DNA of 39,233 nucleotides from an uncultured Marinosulfonomonas sp. GTDB lineage: Bacteria; Pseudomonadota; Alphaproteobacteria; Rhodobacterales; Rhodobacteraceae. The stretch is from positions 1 through 39,233 of the forward strand of contig CAMZKY010000037.1 of NCBI GenBank assembly GCA_947311455.1. Reading direction: 5' to 3'. Positions 15,864 to 24,723 of this stretch are shown piece after piece. Within the stretch, counting starts at the first letter, position 1, and each line of letters starts with the position of its first letter. Below the pieces are notes generated by a model. It ran no database searches and was not told the origin of the DNA. It worked only from the letters and a program-made list of their open reading frames with translations. The position numbers and the translations under genes were made by a program.

Positions 15864-16685
15864 ATGGGCGTACTGACACTTTCTGAAATGGCGGTTGATG
15901 TTCTAAACTGCACCGATGCAGCTGAAAAAGCATCTCTTTCAAGGGAATACGCTAAAATATGGTTTGCGGCGCGCGAATCTGACAGCACCTCAATCCCTTT
16001 GGGAAATGCCACCCCCCCTCCAAACCCAGCGCGCCCTGATAAGCCTGATCTTTTGTCGCCGCGCGATGTTCCTAAACGCAAAATCGGCACAGAAAAAGGG
16101 CGCACGGCCTTACTGCATGCGATTGCCCATATTGAATTGAATGCGGTTGATTTACATTGGGATATTATTGCGCGGTATTGTGATACTGAAATGCCAATCG
16201 GGTTTTATGATGATTGGGTTAAGGCGGCGGATGAAGAAGCCAAGCATTTCGGCCTTTTATGTGATTGCCTCGCCACCTACGGTAGCCATTATGGCGCACT
16301 TCCGGCTCATGCGGGCATGTGGCGTGCGGCGATTGACACAGCGGATGATTTCATGGGGCGGTTAGCGGTTGTGCCAATGGTGCTTGAGGCGCGCGGGCTG
16401 GATGTAACACCCGCAATGATTGATATTTTCAAAGGCATCAAAGACGAAAAAACTGTAGAGGCCATGGCGGTTATCTATCAAGAAGAAGTTGGCCATGTTG
16501 CCTATGGCTCAAAATGGTTTCACTTTCTGTGTGGTCGCCACAATCTGGATCCCAAAGATGAATTTCATCGTTTGGTGCGTAAATATTTCCATTCAAAACT
16601 AAGCCCGCCTTTTAACGAAGAGAAACGTGCCGAAGCCGGGCTTCCGCCGGATTTTTATTGGCCATTAACCAAAGATCAAAGCTAA
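15864..16685 (+). CDS. DUF455 ferritin-like protein
   Basis: A 273-aa protein of the DUF455 family, a ferritin-like four-helix bundle of unknown reaction. Candidate di-metal ligands occur in the right order: Glu91 (HIELNAVDLHWD), Glu125 and His128 (ADEEAKHF), Glu175 (MVLEARG), Glu208 and His211 (YQEEVGHVAYG). Such a set usually means a di-iron or mixed-metal oxygenase or oxidase. A proline-rich segment (ATPPPNPARPDKP, 49-61) precedes the bundle. No signal peptide. The ATG at 15864 is preferred over 15861 because GGGGA is then 5 bases away. It is transcribed divergently from the AsmA-like gene, from a clear promoter with an adjacent inverted repeat. Relation to MiaE-type tRNA hydroxylases is a fold-level analogy only. 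Confidence 0.88.
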   Translation: MGVLTLSEMAVDVLNCTDAAEKASLSREYAKIWFAARESDSTSIPLGNATPPPNPARPDKPDLLSPRDVPKRKIGTEKGRTALLHAIAHIELNAVDLHWDIIARYCDTEMPIGFYDDWVKAADEEAKHFGLLCDCLATYGSHYGALPAHAGMWRAAIDTADDFMGRLAVVPMVLEARGLDVTPAMIDIFKGIKDEKTVEAMAVIYQEEVGHVAYGSKWFHFLCGRHNLDPKDEFHRLVRKYFHSKLSPPFNEEKRAEAGLPPDFYWPLTKDQS

Positions 16686-16909
16686 AGGCCGGAAATATGT
16701 GCTCATACGGGCGGTTCTGTTCGCTTTGTTTCGGCAAATTATCGCCTAGTATCCGCAGGTTATCCTCTATTTGCGGCTGGAAAACAGGTAAATAAAACTT
16801 GATCCAATGTTTAGCAATCGTTAGGAATGCATGGTAGCAACGTTTGGGGACGTGGCTTTGAGTATTTTTGGGATGGGGCAGAAATTTGACATCTATCATT
16901 ACCAGCAAA

Positions 16910-18211
16910 ATGAATGCCATAATTGGCAAGCGTTTCCCGGAACGGCGCGTATTTTTACGCACCGATAGGGAAACAAAATTCATCCGGCTGACGCCTGTCG
17001 CACAGCTTTTAGGCTGGGTCTTTAGTGCGTCTGTATTTGCCTGGGCCATTATTGCGACAGCCGTTATTCTTATGGATAATGTTGGATCCGGAAATGTTCG
17101 CGAGCGCGTAAAACGCGAACAGATCGCCTATGAAACACGTTTGAACGCCCTCTCTGGTGAGCGCGATACCCGTGCAAAAGAGGCCGGATTAGCCCATGAT
17201 CGGTTTGCCGTCGCCCTATCGCAGATCTCGCAGATGCAAACAGCTCTGTTAGCATCAGAAGAACGCCGCACTGAGCTTGAAACCGGAATTGATGTAATAC
17301 AATCAACATTGCGGCGCACGATTAAAGAACGCGATACCGCGCGTTTGGATGCAGAAAACCTTTCCTTGGCGTTAAATGACACTTCGCAAAATGCCAAAAC
17401 CGATGCAGGCCGTGCCACCGATGCTATTGGAACCGTTGATTTTTTGACGGCATCGCTTGGGCAAACTGCGGCAGAGCGTGATGCGATGGCCGTTCAGGCG
17501 GGTGTTGTGCGCGATCAGATGGCAGATCTGCAACTGCAAATGCAGCTTGAACAGCAGCGCACCGAACAGGTTTTTACGCAACTTGAAGACGCGCTCACCA
17601 TTTCGGTGAAACCGCTTGATAAAATGTTCAAAGCCGCCGGCCTGTCCAGCGAACGCCTGATCAGTCAGGTGCGCGCCAGATATTCCGGCCAAGGCGGGCC
17701 ATCCATGCCGTTGTCCATTTCCACCATGGGTCAATCCGATGTTGATCCTGAAACGTTGCGGGCTAACGGCATTTTGTCCACGCTGGATAAATTGAACCTG
17801 TATCGCATCGTCGCACAAAAAGCCCCGTTTTCCCTCCCTGTCAAAAGTGCATTCCGTTATACCAGCGGATTTGGCCGCCGTTGGGGGCGTATGCATAAAG
17901 GCACTGATTTTGCCGCGCCGATCGGTACTCCGGTTTATGCCACAGGCGATGGTGTGGTCACAAAAGCCGACTGGGGAACGGGATATGGCCGTGTAGTCTA
18001 TATTCAGCATGACTTTGGTCTTGAAACCCGTTATGCTCACTTATCAAAAATCCGCGTCAAAAAAGGACAACGCGTCGCCCGCGGCCAGCGCATTGGCGAT
18101 ATGGGCAACTCTGGACGTTCAACCGGCAGCCATCTACACTATGAAATCCGCGTAGGTGGCCGCGCAATCAACCCGATGACATATATTAAGGCAGCTAAAA
18201 ATGTTTTCTAA
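16910..18211 (+). CDS. M23 peptidoglycan endopeptidase with coiled coil (LmdC-like)
   Basis: A membrane-anchored peptidoglycan hydrolase. From the ATG: a basic cytoplasmic segment (KRFPERRVFLRTDRETKF), one membrane helix (about 34-56, containing GWVFSASVFAWAIIATAVIL), a long periplasmic coiled coil (about 65-230) and a C-terminal LytM/M23 domain (about 310-425). The zinc ligands are complete: His329 and Asp333 in HKGTD, and His408/His410 in GSHLHYE, so it should be catalytically active. Start is uncertain: an in-frame TTG at 16886 with GGGG upstream would give an N-terminus of the length I remember for roseobacter relatives. The gene overlaps the downstream bactofilin gene by 11 bases. Bactofilin-M23 pairs shape the cell wall in other bacteria (for example BacA-LmdC), the likely role here. 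Confidence 0.92.
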   Translation: MNAIIGKRFPERRVFLRTDRETKFIRLTPVAQLLGWVFSASVFAWAIIATAVILMDNVGSGNVRERVKREQIAYETRLNALSGERDTRAKEAGLAHDRFAVALSQISQMQTALLASEERRTELETGIDVIQSTLRRTIKERDTARLDAENLSLALNDTSQNAKTDAGRATDAIGTVDFLTASLGQTAAERDAMAVQAGVVRDQMADLQLQMQLEQQRTEQVFTQLEDALTISVKPLDKMFKAAGLSSERLISQVRARYSGQGGPSMPLSISTMGQSDVDPETLRANGILSTLDKLNLYRIVAQKAPFSLPVKSAFRYTSGFGRRWGRMHKGTDFAAPIGTPVYATGDGVVTKADWGTGYGRVVYIQHDFGLETRYAHLSKIRVKKGQRVARGQRIGDMGNSGRSTGSHLHYEIRVGGRAINPMTYIKAAKNVF

Positions 18212-18728
18212 ATCACGTATCAACGAACCCGGACCTAAAAAAGCTGGCGAAAGCGAAGCCGATAAACCCGCAGCGCCCGCCGCCGCCCCGAAAAGCGATT
18301 TTCAAACGTCCGCTCCAAAACCCAAACCAACCGCATCTTTGATCTCGTCGGATCTGCATATTACCGGTAATTTACGTACAACTGGTGATATTCAGGTTGA
18401 AGGCCAGATTGATGGCGATATCCGCGCCCACCTTTTAACGGTTGGTGAAGGCGCAACAATTAAAGGCGAAGTGATTGCTGATGATGTTGTGGTAAATGGC
18501 CGCGTTAAAGGCACTGTTCGTGGCCTTAAGGTGCGACTAACATCAAGTGCGCAAGTGGAAGGTGATATCATTCACAAAACCATTGCTATTGAATCCGGAG
18601 CGCATTTTGAAGGATCCGTTCAACGTCAAGACGATCCTCTTTCAAACGGAAAACCCGCAGTACCAGCGGCGGCAGCTGCGGCAAAACCTGCAGCTGCTCC
18701 GGCCAAACCCGCCCCAAAAGCTAGATAA
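18201..18728 (+). CDS. Bactofilin (polymer-forming cytoskeletal protein)
   Basis: A 175-aa protein with a central bactofilin beta-helix (about 45-150) built from short repeating turns (ITGNLRTTGDIQVEGQIDGD, VTVGEGA-like and VVVNGRVKGTVRG segments). It is flanked by a Lys/Pro/Ala-rich N-terminal tail and an Ala/Pro-rich C-terminal tail (AAAAAAKPAAAPAKPAPKA). Bactofilins polymerise without nucleotide at the inner membrane and position cell-wall enzymes. The start codon lies 11 bases inside the M23 gene, with AAGG about 10 bases upstream, so the two proteins are probably made together. The M23 protein is its obvious partner. A terminator follows. Confidence 0.93.
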   Translation: MFSKSRINEPGPKKAGESEADKPAAPAAAPKSDFQTSAPKPKPTASLISSDLHITGNLRTTGDIQVEGQIDGDIRAHLLTVGEGATIKGEVIADDVVVNGRVKGTVRGLKVRLTSSAQVEGDIIHKTIAIESGAHFEGSVQRQDDPLSNGKPAVPAAAAAAKPAAAPAKPAPKAR

Positions 18729-18748
18729 GTATTCAAACCAACAAAAAT

Positions 18749-18778
18749 GGCGCCCTGCACTCTGCGGGCGCCTTTTTT
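18749..18778 (+). terminator. Rho-independent terminator after bactofilin
   Basis: A 7-bp GC stem (GGCGCCC / GGGCGCC) with an internal GCA/TGC extension, followed by six T. Ends the M23-bactofilin unit. Confidence 0.9.
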
Positions 18779-18794
18779 CGTGTTTACAGAACGG

Positions 18795-19467
18795 TTATTC
18801 TGGGTCGGTTAGTGCCAAACGGTACAGATGCCATTTTGCATGGCCTAGAACGGGAAACACCACCAACAATCCCAGGAATGCCGGTATCATTCCGACAAAA
18901 ACCAAAGCTGACAGCATAACAGGCCAAACAAGCATTACCGGAAGATTTTGGAAAACTGTCTGAAAGCTTAAGATCATCGCCGTAACAAAATCAATTTCAC
19001 GATCAAGCAAAAGTGGCATACCCATCACGGTGATTGAATATAACAACATCGCCAAAAGCCCAGAACATAAAGATCAACAAAACGACCATTATCATTGATG
19101 GAAGCTGCCGGTTTCTTTGGCGATATGCCATTGCCAGTAAGGGGACGAATTTAACCCGCTCGCCCTTCTCCCGTGTTCGGCTGATTTCACATAGGCCAAT
19201 CGCTGCAAATGGGCCGATGATCAACGGGAAACCAAAACCGGCGATAAACACCCAATAGGTTTCGCCGGTCATTGTTGTTAGTATATAGATCAGCAATCCG
19301 CCAACAACATAAAATCCACCAAAAAACATGCCATACAGCGGACAGTCGGTGAAATTTTTCCACCCTTTGCGTAACGCTTCGCTTAACATCGCCATCGCCA
19401 TCGCCATCGTCACCGTTTCAATTTCAGGAACGACCGATGCTTCTAAATGTGTGTCCCTTACCGTCAT
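18795..19467 (-). pseudogene. DUF2189 integral membrane protein, disrupted by internal deletion and frameshift
   Basis: Two minus-strand frames together look like one DUF2189 membrane protein. The N-terminal frame (start 19467) has the family segments KNFTDCPLYGMFFGGFYVVGG, GFPLIIGPFAAIGLCEISR and AYRQRNRQLPSMIMVVLLIF, then runs into non-family residues and stops at 19003. The other frame carries the family C-terminus LLYSITVMGMPLLLDREIDF...TAMI, PAFLGLLVVFPVLGHAKWHLYR, ending at 18795. From memory of the family, roughly 50 residues that normally lie between the two blocks are absent. A deletion near 19060 that is not a multiple of three is thus the best explanation, rather than a simple one-base slip. 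GGGAGGA stands well spaced before the start and an FNR box lies upstream, so decay looks recent. An assembly error remains possible. Confidence 0.7.
19387..19410. repeat. Hexanucleotide tandem repeat in the DUF2189 gene
   Basis: CATCGC occurs three times in tandem followed by CATCGT, encoding MAMAMAM on the minus strand. The 6-bp unit keeps the frame, so copy-number change would alter length only. Confidence 0.6.
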
Positions 19468-19536
19468 TTTTATGTATCCTCCCGATTGTTTTATGGAAAG
19501 GCTACGGGTTGAACACGGAAATCAGCAAGGGGTAAT

Positions 19537-19550
19537 TTGATCTAGATCAA
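19537..19550. promoter_or_regulatory. FNR/FnrL box
   Basis: TTGATCTAGATCAA matches the FNR consensus TTGAT-N4-ATCAA at all ten fixed positions and is palindromic throughout. It is 13 bp beyond the prfB stop and centred 76 bp before the DUF2189 start, so it most likely controls DUF2189 in low oxygen. Binding is inference. Confidence 0.82.
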
Positions 19551-19562
19551 ATTAAAACGGTG

Positions 19563-20690
19563 TTATTCGTCATTTTGGGCCTCGGCGCGCGATTTTCCGG
19601 CGACATTCATCGCCAAAGTCGCGGCCATAAGTCCGTCAAGATCACCGTTCAAAACGCCTTGGGTGTCGGATGTTTCAAAATTTGTGCGCAAATCTTTGAC
19701 CATTTGATAGGGTTGCAGAACATAGGACCGTATCTGATTGCCCCATCCAGCATCGCCTTTATTCTCGTGGGCATCGTTGATTGCCTGATTTCGGCGATCA
19801 AGCTCGATTTGATATAAACGCGATTTCAATGCTTTCATTGCGATATCACGGTTTTGGTGCTGTGATTTTTGTGAACTGGTGACAACAATATTTGTTGGAA
19901 TATGGGTGATCCGAACAGCGGAATCCGTGGTATTTACGTGCTGGCCACCTGCCCCGCTCGAACGATATGTATCAATGCGGATGTCAGACGGATTGATATC
20001 AATTTCAATATTGTCATCCACCACAGGATAAACCCAAACCGAGCTAAAAGATGTGTGCCGTTTGGCGGCGCTGTCAAACGGGGATATGCGCACCAAACGA
20101 TGCACGCCGCTTTCGGATTTTAACCACCCGTAGGCATTGGGGCCACTGATCTTGTAAGCAACCGATTTAATCCCGGCTTCTTCGCCCGGCGTTTCGGATT
20201 GCAATTCTACTTTATAGCCTTTCTTTTCGGCCCACCGAATATACATGCGCGCCAGCATGCTGGCCCAGTCACAACTTTCTGTGCCCCCTGCCCCGGAGTT
20301 GATTTCCAGAAAGGTATCGTTGCCATCGGCTTCACCATCCAGCAACGCTTCTAATTCCTTTTTGGCGGCAGTTTTGGCCAAAGCAAGCAAGGCTTTTTCA
20401 GCCTCATCCACCATGTTTTGGTCTTCTTCCATTTCCGCCAATTCGATCATTTCGACATTGTCGCGCATTTCTGTGCCGATATCCTCATATGTTTTAATCG
20501 CATCCAATAACGACTGCCTGTCGCGCATCAATTTTTGGGCTTTGTCGGGATCATCCCATAGCGTCGGGTCTTCGACGCGGGCATCAAACTCTTCCAAACG
20601 ATGTTTGGCGCTATCCCAATCCATGCGTTGGCGCAGTAATTCAAGTGATTTTTCGATTGCTTGGACTGTGTTTTCGATTTCTGCGCGCAT
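19563..20690 (-). CDS. prfB: Peptide chain release factor 2
   Basis: Terminates translation at UGA and UAA. 375 aa, full length in one frame. The stop-codon recognition tripeptide SPF lies in RISPFDSAAKRHTSF, and the catalytic GGQ is in RSSGAGGQHVNTTDSA, where Gln methylation would occur. The stretch LLRQRMDWDSAK corresponds to the place where enterobacterial prfB has an in-frame UGA and programmed +1 frameshift; here no frameshift is needed. The ATG (MRAEIENTVQ) matches the usual alphaproteobacterial N-terminus. It follows mrcA after 84 bp on the same strand, in the amiC-mrcA-prfB order common in alphaproteobacteria. Confidence 0.96.
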   Translation of the reverse strand: MRAEIENTVQAIEKSLELLRQRMDWDSAKHRLEEFDARVEDPTLWDDPDKAQKLMRDRQSLLDAIKTYEDIGTEMRDNVEMIELAEMEEDQNMVDEAEKALLALAKTAAKKELEALLDGEADGNDTFLEINSGAGGTESCDWASMLARMYIRWAEKKGYKVELQSETPGEEAGIKSVAYKISGPNAYGWLKSESGVHRLVRISPFDSAAKRHTSFSSVWVYPVVDDNIEIDINPSDIRIDTYRSSGAGGQHVNTTDSAVRITHIPTNIVVTSSQKSQHQNRDIAMKALKSRLYQIELDRRNQAINDAHENKGDAGWGNQIRSYVLQPYQMVKDLRTNFETSDTQGVLNGDLDGLMAATLAMNVAGKSRAEAQNDE

Positions 20691-20774
20691 GTTGTAAACC
20701 TTGGTTTTATGTATCTGCTTGGGTCATAGCAATCGGCACCCACAGGGGCAATAGAGCGTAATCAAAGGAATTGG

Positions 20775-23318
20775 TTAATACAAGCCGCCAGAGGACAATG
20801 ATCCAAAGTTGGCTTTTCCGCCCAGTGTAACGGCTTGACCCGTTGATGTGGTCACCTGTGTTGCGTCTTGAACTTCATTAAACAAAGGCAAGTCGGCCCC
20901 CATCGCAAAGCCACCATCAAACATCAAACCAAAAACAGGTTCTTCTCCGTCCCGAAAATATTCGGCAATCACATTTGGGCCTGAGGCACTATCAGAAAGA
21001 CGTTCACCGGAATAGCGATCAATTTTAAGGAAATGCCCCCCCGGAGGCACAGCAAACGGGCCACCACCATATTTTTTTGTCGCGACTTTCATGAATTCGT
21101 TAAACACAGGCGCACACATGGATCCCCCAAAGGCACCTCTGCCCAAGGTTCTAGGGGTATCAAACCCCATATAACAGCCGGCAACGATATTTGAGGTAAA
21201 TCCTGTGAACCAAACATCTTTGGCTTCATTGGTCGTACCGGTTTTACCAGCGACAGGTACACCAAGATTAATGCGGCCTTTTGCCGTTCCGCGCAAAACC
21301 ACACCCTGCATCATCGAGCGGATCTGGTAGGCCGTAATTGCATCAATAACACGCTCCCGATTCGATATAACACGCGGTGCGCGCCCTGCTTCCAAATTGG
21401 CAATACTGCATTCATCGCACACGCGCTTGTCTTGACGAAAGACGGTATTCCCATAGCGATCCTGCACGCGGTCAACCAGTGTCGGCTCAATACGTTCGCC
21501 GCCATTTGCAATCATCGCATAGGCCGTTACAATCCGCATCAAGGTGGTTTCCTGACTGCCTAAGGCATTTGAAAGATACGGGTTCATCCGGTCATACACC
21601 CCAAAGCGCTCCGCATAAGAGGCCACGACATCCATACCGATTTCATTTGCCAAACGAACAGTCATCACGTTACGAGATTGCTCAATTCCGGTGCGTAACG
21701 GTGTGGGGCCATAAAACTTCTTAGAGGAATTTAGCGGGCGCCAAATGCCTTGCCCTGTAGAAATTTCTAGCGGTGCATCCACAACAATCGTGGCTGGCGT
21801 ATAGCCGCTATCCAATGCAGCGGCATAGACAAACGGCTTAAAGTTTGATCCGGGCTGACGCAGGGCTTGGGTTGCGCGGTTAAACACCGAGTTTTGATAC
21901 GAAAACCCGCCTTGCATGGCAATCACGCGGCCTGTGTGAACATCCATCGCCATAAATCCACCCTGAACCTCGGGGATTTGGCGTAATGTCCAGCGGATAA
22001 AGCTGCCGTCGCTGTCTTTGGTCATGGCACGCACCAGAACAACATCCCCCACATCCAAAAGATCGGATGCTTTGCGCGCTTTGCGGCCCAGTTTGCCGCT
22101 TGCAAGGCGTTTACGCGCCCATGTCACATCTTTGGCGATAATCCAGTGGCCATCAGAATCTTCTTCAATGCTTTCGATACCGATCCGCGCATTGTTGCCC
22201 GAAATCGCCAAAACCACTGCGGGATGCCAAACGCTGTTCAAATTCACGTCACGCGCAATCTTCACTTTGGCAAGCGCCGCACGCCAGCTTTCTTCGCTGG
22301 TGAGCAGATCTGCTGCCAGCGTTTTACCAGTGCCGCGCCATACGCCTTTTTGGCGGTCATATTTCTCAAGGCCACGGCGCAAGGCTTCGGCGGCTTTGAC
22401 TTGCAAATCAGGATCAACAGTGGCGCGAATACTAAGGCCACCGGAGAAAAATTCGCCTTCACCAAAATCACGGGTTAACTGGCGGCGAATTTCATCGGTG
22501 AAATAATCGCGTGGTGGCAATGATTTTTTAAATCCGTCGAAATCGCCGTTTTGCACTGTTAGTAATGGCGCTTCTTTGGCGCTTTCGTAGACGCCTTTTG
22601 TGAGATACCCGTTTTGGAACATTTCGCGCAAAACATAATTTCGCCGGTTAATTGCCCGCTCGTGTTGGCGCACCGGATGATAATTAGATGGCGCTTTGGG
22701 CAACACAGCCAGATAGGCGGCCTCTTGTGGATTCAGTTGATCCAGTGTTTTGTTAAAATAGGTTTGTGAGGCTGCGGCAACGCCATAGCTGTTTTGACCT
22801 AGAAAAATCTCGTTCAAGTATAATTCAAGGATTTTGTCTTTGCTTAGTGTGCCTTCCAACCGTGTTGCAAGAATCAATTCCTTGATTTTACGCTCGGCTT
22901 TTCTGTCGGAACTAAGCAGAAAAATCTTCATAACCTGTTGCGTAATCGTTGAGGCCCCGCGGGCACGCCCGCCTTTTGCCGCGTCAATCGCCGCGCTTAC
23001 AATCCCGCGCACATCATAGCCCTTGTGGGTATAAAAGTTTTTATCCTCGGCCGAAATAAAGGCTTGGCGCACCAGTGGTGGGATTTCCTCGATTGGGGCA
23101 AACAGGCGTCGTTCCTTGGCGAATTCATCAATAATACGCCCCTCACCCGAATAAATCCGGCTGATGGTGGGCGGTGTGTATTGCGCCAGCGATTCATGGC
23201 TGGGCAAATCCTTGCTATACATCCAGAAAATCGCGGCCAAGCTGAGCGCTCCGAAAAACGCGGCGATGGTTAGCCACGAAAATATTGCGCCAAAAAATGA
23301 TAATATTGCCCTGAGCAA
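20775..23318 (-). CDS. mrcA: Penicillin-binding protein 1A (bifunctional glycosyltransferase/transpeptidase)
   Basis: Class A PBP that polymerises lipid II and cross-links peptidoglycan. 847 aa. An N-terminal membrane anchor is at about 5-33. The GT51 domain has catalytic Glu91 in SAEDKNFYTHKG and the STITQQVMK motif at 123-131. An OB-like insert of the PBP1A type follows. The transpeptidase domain has the active-site Ser491 in QPGSNFKP (SxxK), S548RN550 (SxN) and K692TG. The start is a TTG at 23318: no ATG is near, GGAG stands 7 bases upstream, and the resulting N-terminus (MLRAILSFFG) matches relatives. It has its own good promoter in the 142-bp gap after amiC, although amiC lies upstream in the same direction. 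Confidence 0.96.
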   Translation of the reverse strand: MLRAILSFFGAIFSWLTIAAFFGALSLAAIFWMYSKDLPSHESLAQYTPPTISRIYSGEGRIIDEFAKERRLFAPIEEIPPLVRQAFISAEDKNFYTHKGYDVRGIVSAAIDAAKGGRARGASTITQQVMKIFLLSSDRKAERKIKELILATRLEGTLSKDKILELYLNEIFLGQNSYGVAAASQTYFNKTLDQLNPQEAAYLAVLPKAPSNYHPVRQHERAINRRNYVLREMFQNGYLTKGVYESAKEAPLLTVQNGDFDGFKKSLPPRDYFTDEIRRQLTRDFGEGEFFSGGLSIRATVDPDLQVKAAEALRRGLEKYDRQKGVWRGTGKTLAADLLTSEESWRAALAKVKIARDVNLNSVWHPAVVLAISGNNARIGIESIEEDSDGHWIIAKDVTWARKRLASGKLGRKARKASDLLDVGDVVLVRAMTKDSDGSFIRWTLRQIPEVQGGFMAMDVHTGRVIAMQGGFSYQNSVFNRATQALRQPGSNFKPFVYAAALDSGYTPATIVVDAPLEISTGQGIWRPLNSSKKFYGPTPLRTGIEQSRNVMTVRLANEIGMDVVASYAERFGVYDRMNPYLSNALGSQETTLMRIVTAYAMIANGGERIEPTLVDRVQDRYGNTVFRQDKRVCDECSIANLEAGRAPRVISNRERVIDAITAYQIRSMMQGVVLRGTAKGRINLGVPVAGKTGTTNEAKDVWFTGFTSNIVAGCYMGFDTPRTLGRGAFGGSMCAPVFNEFMKVATKKYGGGPFAVPPGGHFLKIDRYSGERLSDSASGPNVIAEYFRDGEEPVFGLMFDGGFAMGADLPLFNEVQDATQVTTSTGQAVTLGGKANFGSLSSGGLY

Positions 23319-23346
23319 ATCCGCTCTCCGTTCACTGCTTACGCAC

Positions 23347-23375
23347 TATATAGGGTGTCTGGGTCATAGGGTCAA
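23347..23375 (-). promoter_or_regulatory. mrcA promoter
   Basis: On the minus strand TTGACC, a 17-bp spacer and TATATA, ending about 29 bp before the TTG start of mrcA. Near-consensus, and it supports the chosen start with a leader of roughly 22 bases. Confidence 0.75.
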
Positions 23376-23460
23376 AACACCATCTGCACAAAACACACCT
23401 AATTTACCAATTTTTTGCCAAGGGCGGTGAAACAAGCATAGTCTTGCCGATCATCCCGCT

Positions 23461-24672
23461 TTATTGGCGCATCCGTTTTCTAAGTTGTTCATCGGAGCTG
23501 GCCCAATGCTCTAGTGCGATCCGAATCCCCAAAGCCGCGCGCGCGCGCCACACCTGCGATCCAAGGTTTAAAAAATCAGCATCATCCGACATAAATCCAA
23601 GTTCGATCAAAACAGATGGGAAATCCGCCGCCTTTAATACCGCAAAACCGCCCGATTGTAGCGGCTTGCGATGCATGCGCCCAATTGAGGCGCGCAATCC
23701 TTCAACCAGTTCTTTAGCCAGCTTTTCCGATCTGGGCGCTGTTTCCACACGGGCCAGATCAATCAACACGGTGGCAATTTCATCGCCCTGCTGCGCCAGA
23801 TCAATACCTCCTAAAATATCATCGCGCTTGTGCCGTTCAACCAGAATTTCGGTGGCGCGATCACTGGATTTTTCTGCAAGCACATAAACAGTTGCCCCCG
23901 CTGCCCCGCCGGATTCCAGAATGTCGGCATGTAACGAGATGAAAACATCAGCAGAGGCCGCGCGCGCAAGACTGACGCGGGTTTCTAATGGTATAAATTC
24001 ATCTTTATCCCGTGTCAAAACCACATCGAATGCACCACTTTTGATCAGCTCGTCCTTAAGGGAGCGCGCAAATCCTAGCATCAGTTTGGCTTCGCTTACC
24101 CCGTCTCGCTCTGCGCCGGGATCAAGGCCGCCATGCCCGGGATCAAGCACCACAACCAAACGTTTTCGCGGCACAGGTTTGCGCGATATGATCCGGGCTG
24201 GCGCCTTATCATCCGGTGCGCCGGAATGTGCGGTAAACGCGGCAAACGTTGCCTTTTCAAGCGTTATTCTGGCCGTTGCTGCACCACTATTCACGTTGGT
24301 TTGCATTTGCACCAAGCGAATTGTCATCGGGCCGTTTAAATCTACAACCATACGCGACCAGCTGTCTTGATAGCGGCCAAACCTTACATTTTTAGCGGCA
24401 CCTTGCGTTAAAATGCCTGCTGAATTCGCCTCACCCCATTGAATTTCTTTGAAATCCGCAACCAATCGCGGCGGATCTGTCAGAGTGAACACCCGATAGG
24501 GCACCGGCTGGGACAGCGACAATTCAATCGTTAAATCTCTGCCAGCCATCCGAATAGATGATCCAACGGGATTATACCGAGCAAGGGCGGTGAAATCTTG
24601 TGAAATACTTGGAAGCACACCAATAATATTCCAAAAGAACACCGCCATAATCGTGTAAAATACAGTTTTCAT
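23461..24672 (-). CDS. amiC: N-acetylmuramoyl-L-alanine amidase (AmiC type)
   Basis: Periplasmic zinc amidase that cleaves the stem peptide from peptidoglycan during cell separation. 403 aa. A signal peptide occupies about residues 1-25 (hydrophobic VFYTIMAVFFWNIIGVL, then PSISQ). An AMIN domain (about 30-135) should bind peptidoglycan or the envelope. The amidase_3 domain (about 170-395) has zinc ligands His180 (LDPGHGGLDPG), Glu194 (SEAKLML) and His248 (SLHAD), and catalytic Glu357 (LIELGFMS). The regulatory helix region (about 270-330) typical of EnvC/NlpD-controlled amidases is present. It lies upstream of mrcA, as usual in alphaproteobacteria, though the gene before it is an aminotransferase and not rne. 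The M23/coiled-coil protein in this window is a conceivable activator, but its intact zinc site argues against that. Confidence 0.93.
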   Translation of the reverse strand: MKTVFYTIMAVFFWNIIGVLPSISQDFTALARYNPVGSSIRMAGRDLTIELSLSQPVPYRVFTLTDPPRLVADFKEIQWGEANSAGILTQGAAKNVRFGRYQDSWSRMVVDLNGPMTIRLVQMQTNVNSGAATARITLEKATFAAFTAHSGAPDDKAPARIISRKPVPRKRLVVVLDPGHGGLDPGAERDGVSEAKLMLGFARSLKDELIKSGAFDVVLTRDKDEFIPLETRVSLARAASADVFISLHADILESGGAAGATVYVLAEKSSDRATEILVERHKRDDILGGIDLAQQGDEIATVLIDLARVETAPRSEKLAKELVEGLRASIGRMHRKPLQSGGFAVLKAADFPSVLIELGFMSDDADFLNLGSQVWRARAALGIRIALEHWASSDEQLRKRMRQ

Positions 24673-24723
24673 TTGCTCGTCTTTTTTATCAAGCCTATCA
24701 GCACAAGAAAATTCAATCCAGCC

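Noticed and set aside
19003..19055. Programmed ribosomal frameshift joining the two DUF2189 frames
   Set aside because: No convincing slippery heptamer is present, and the missing central family segment points to a deletion.
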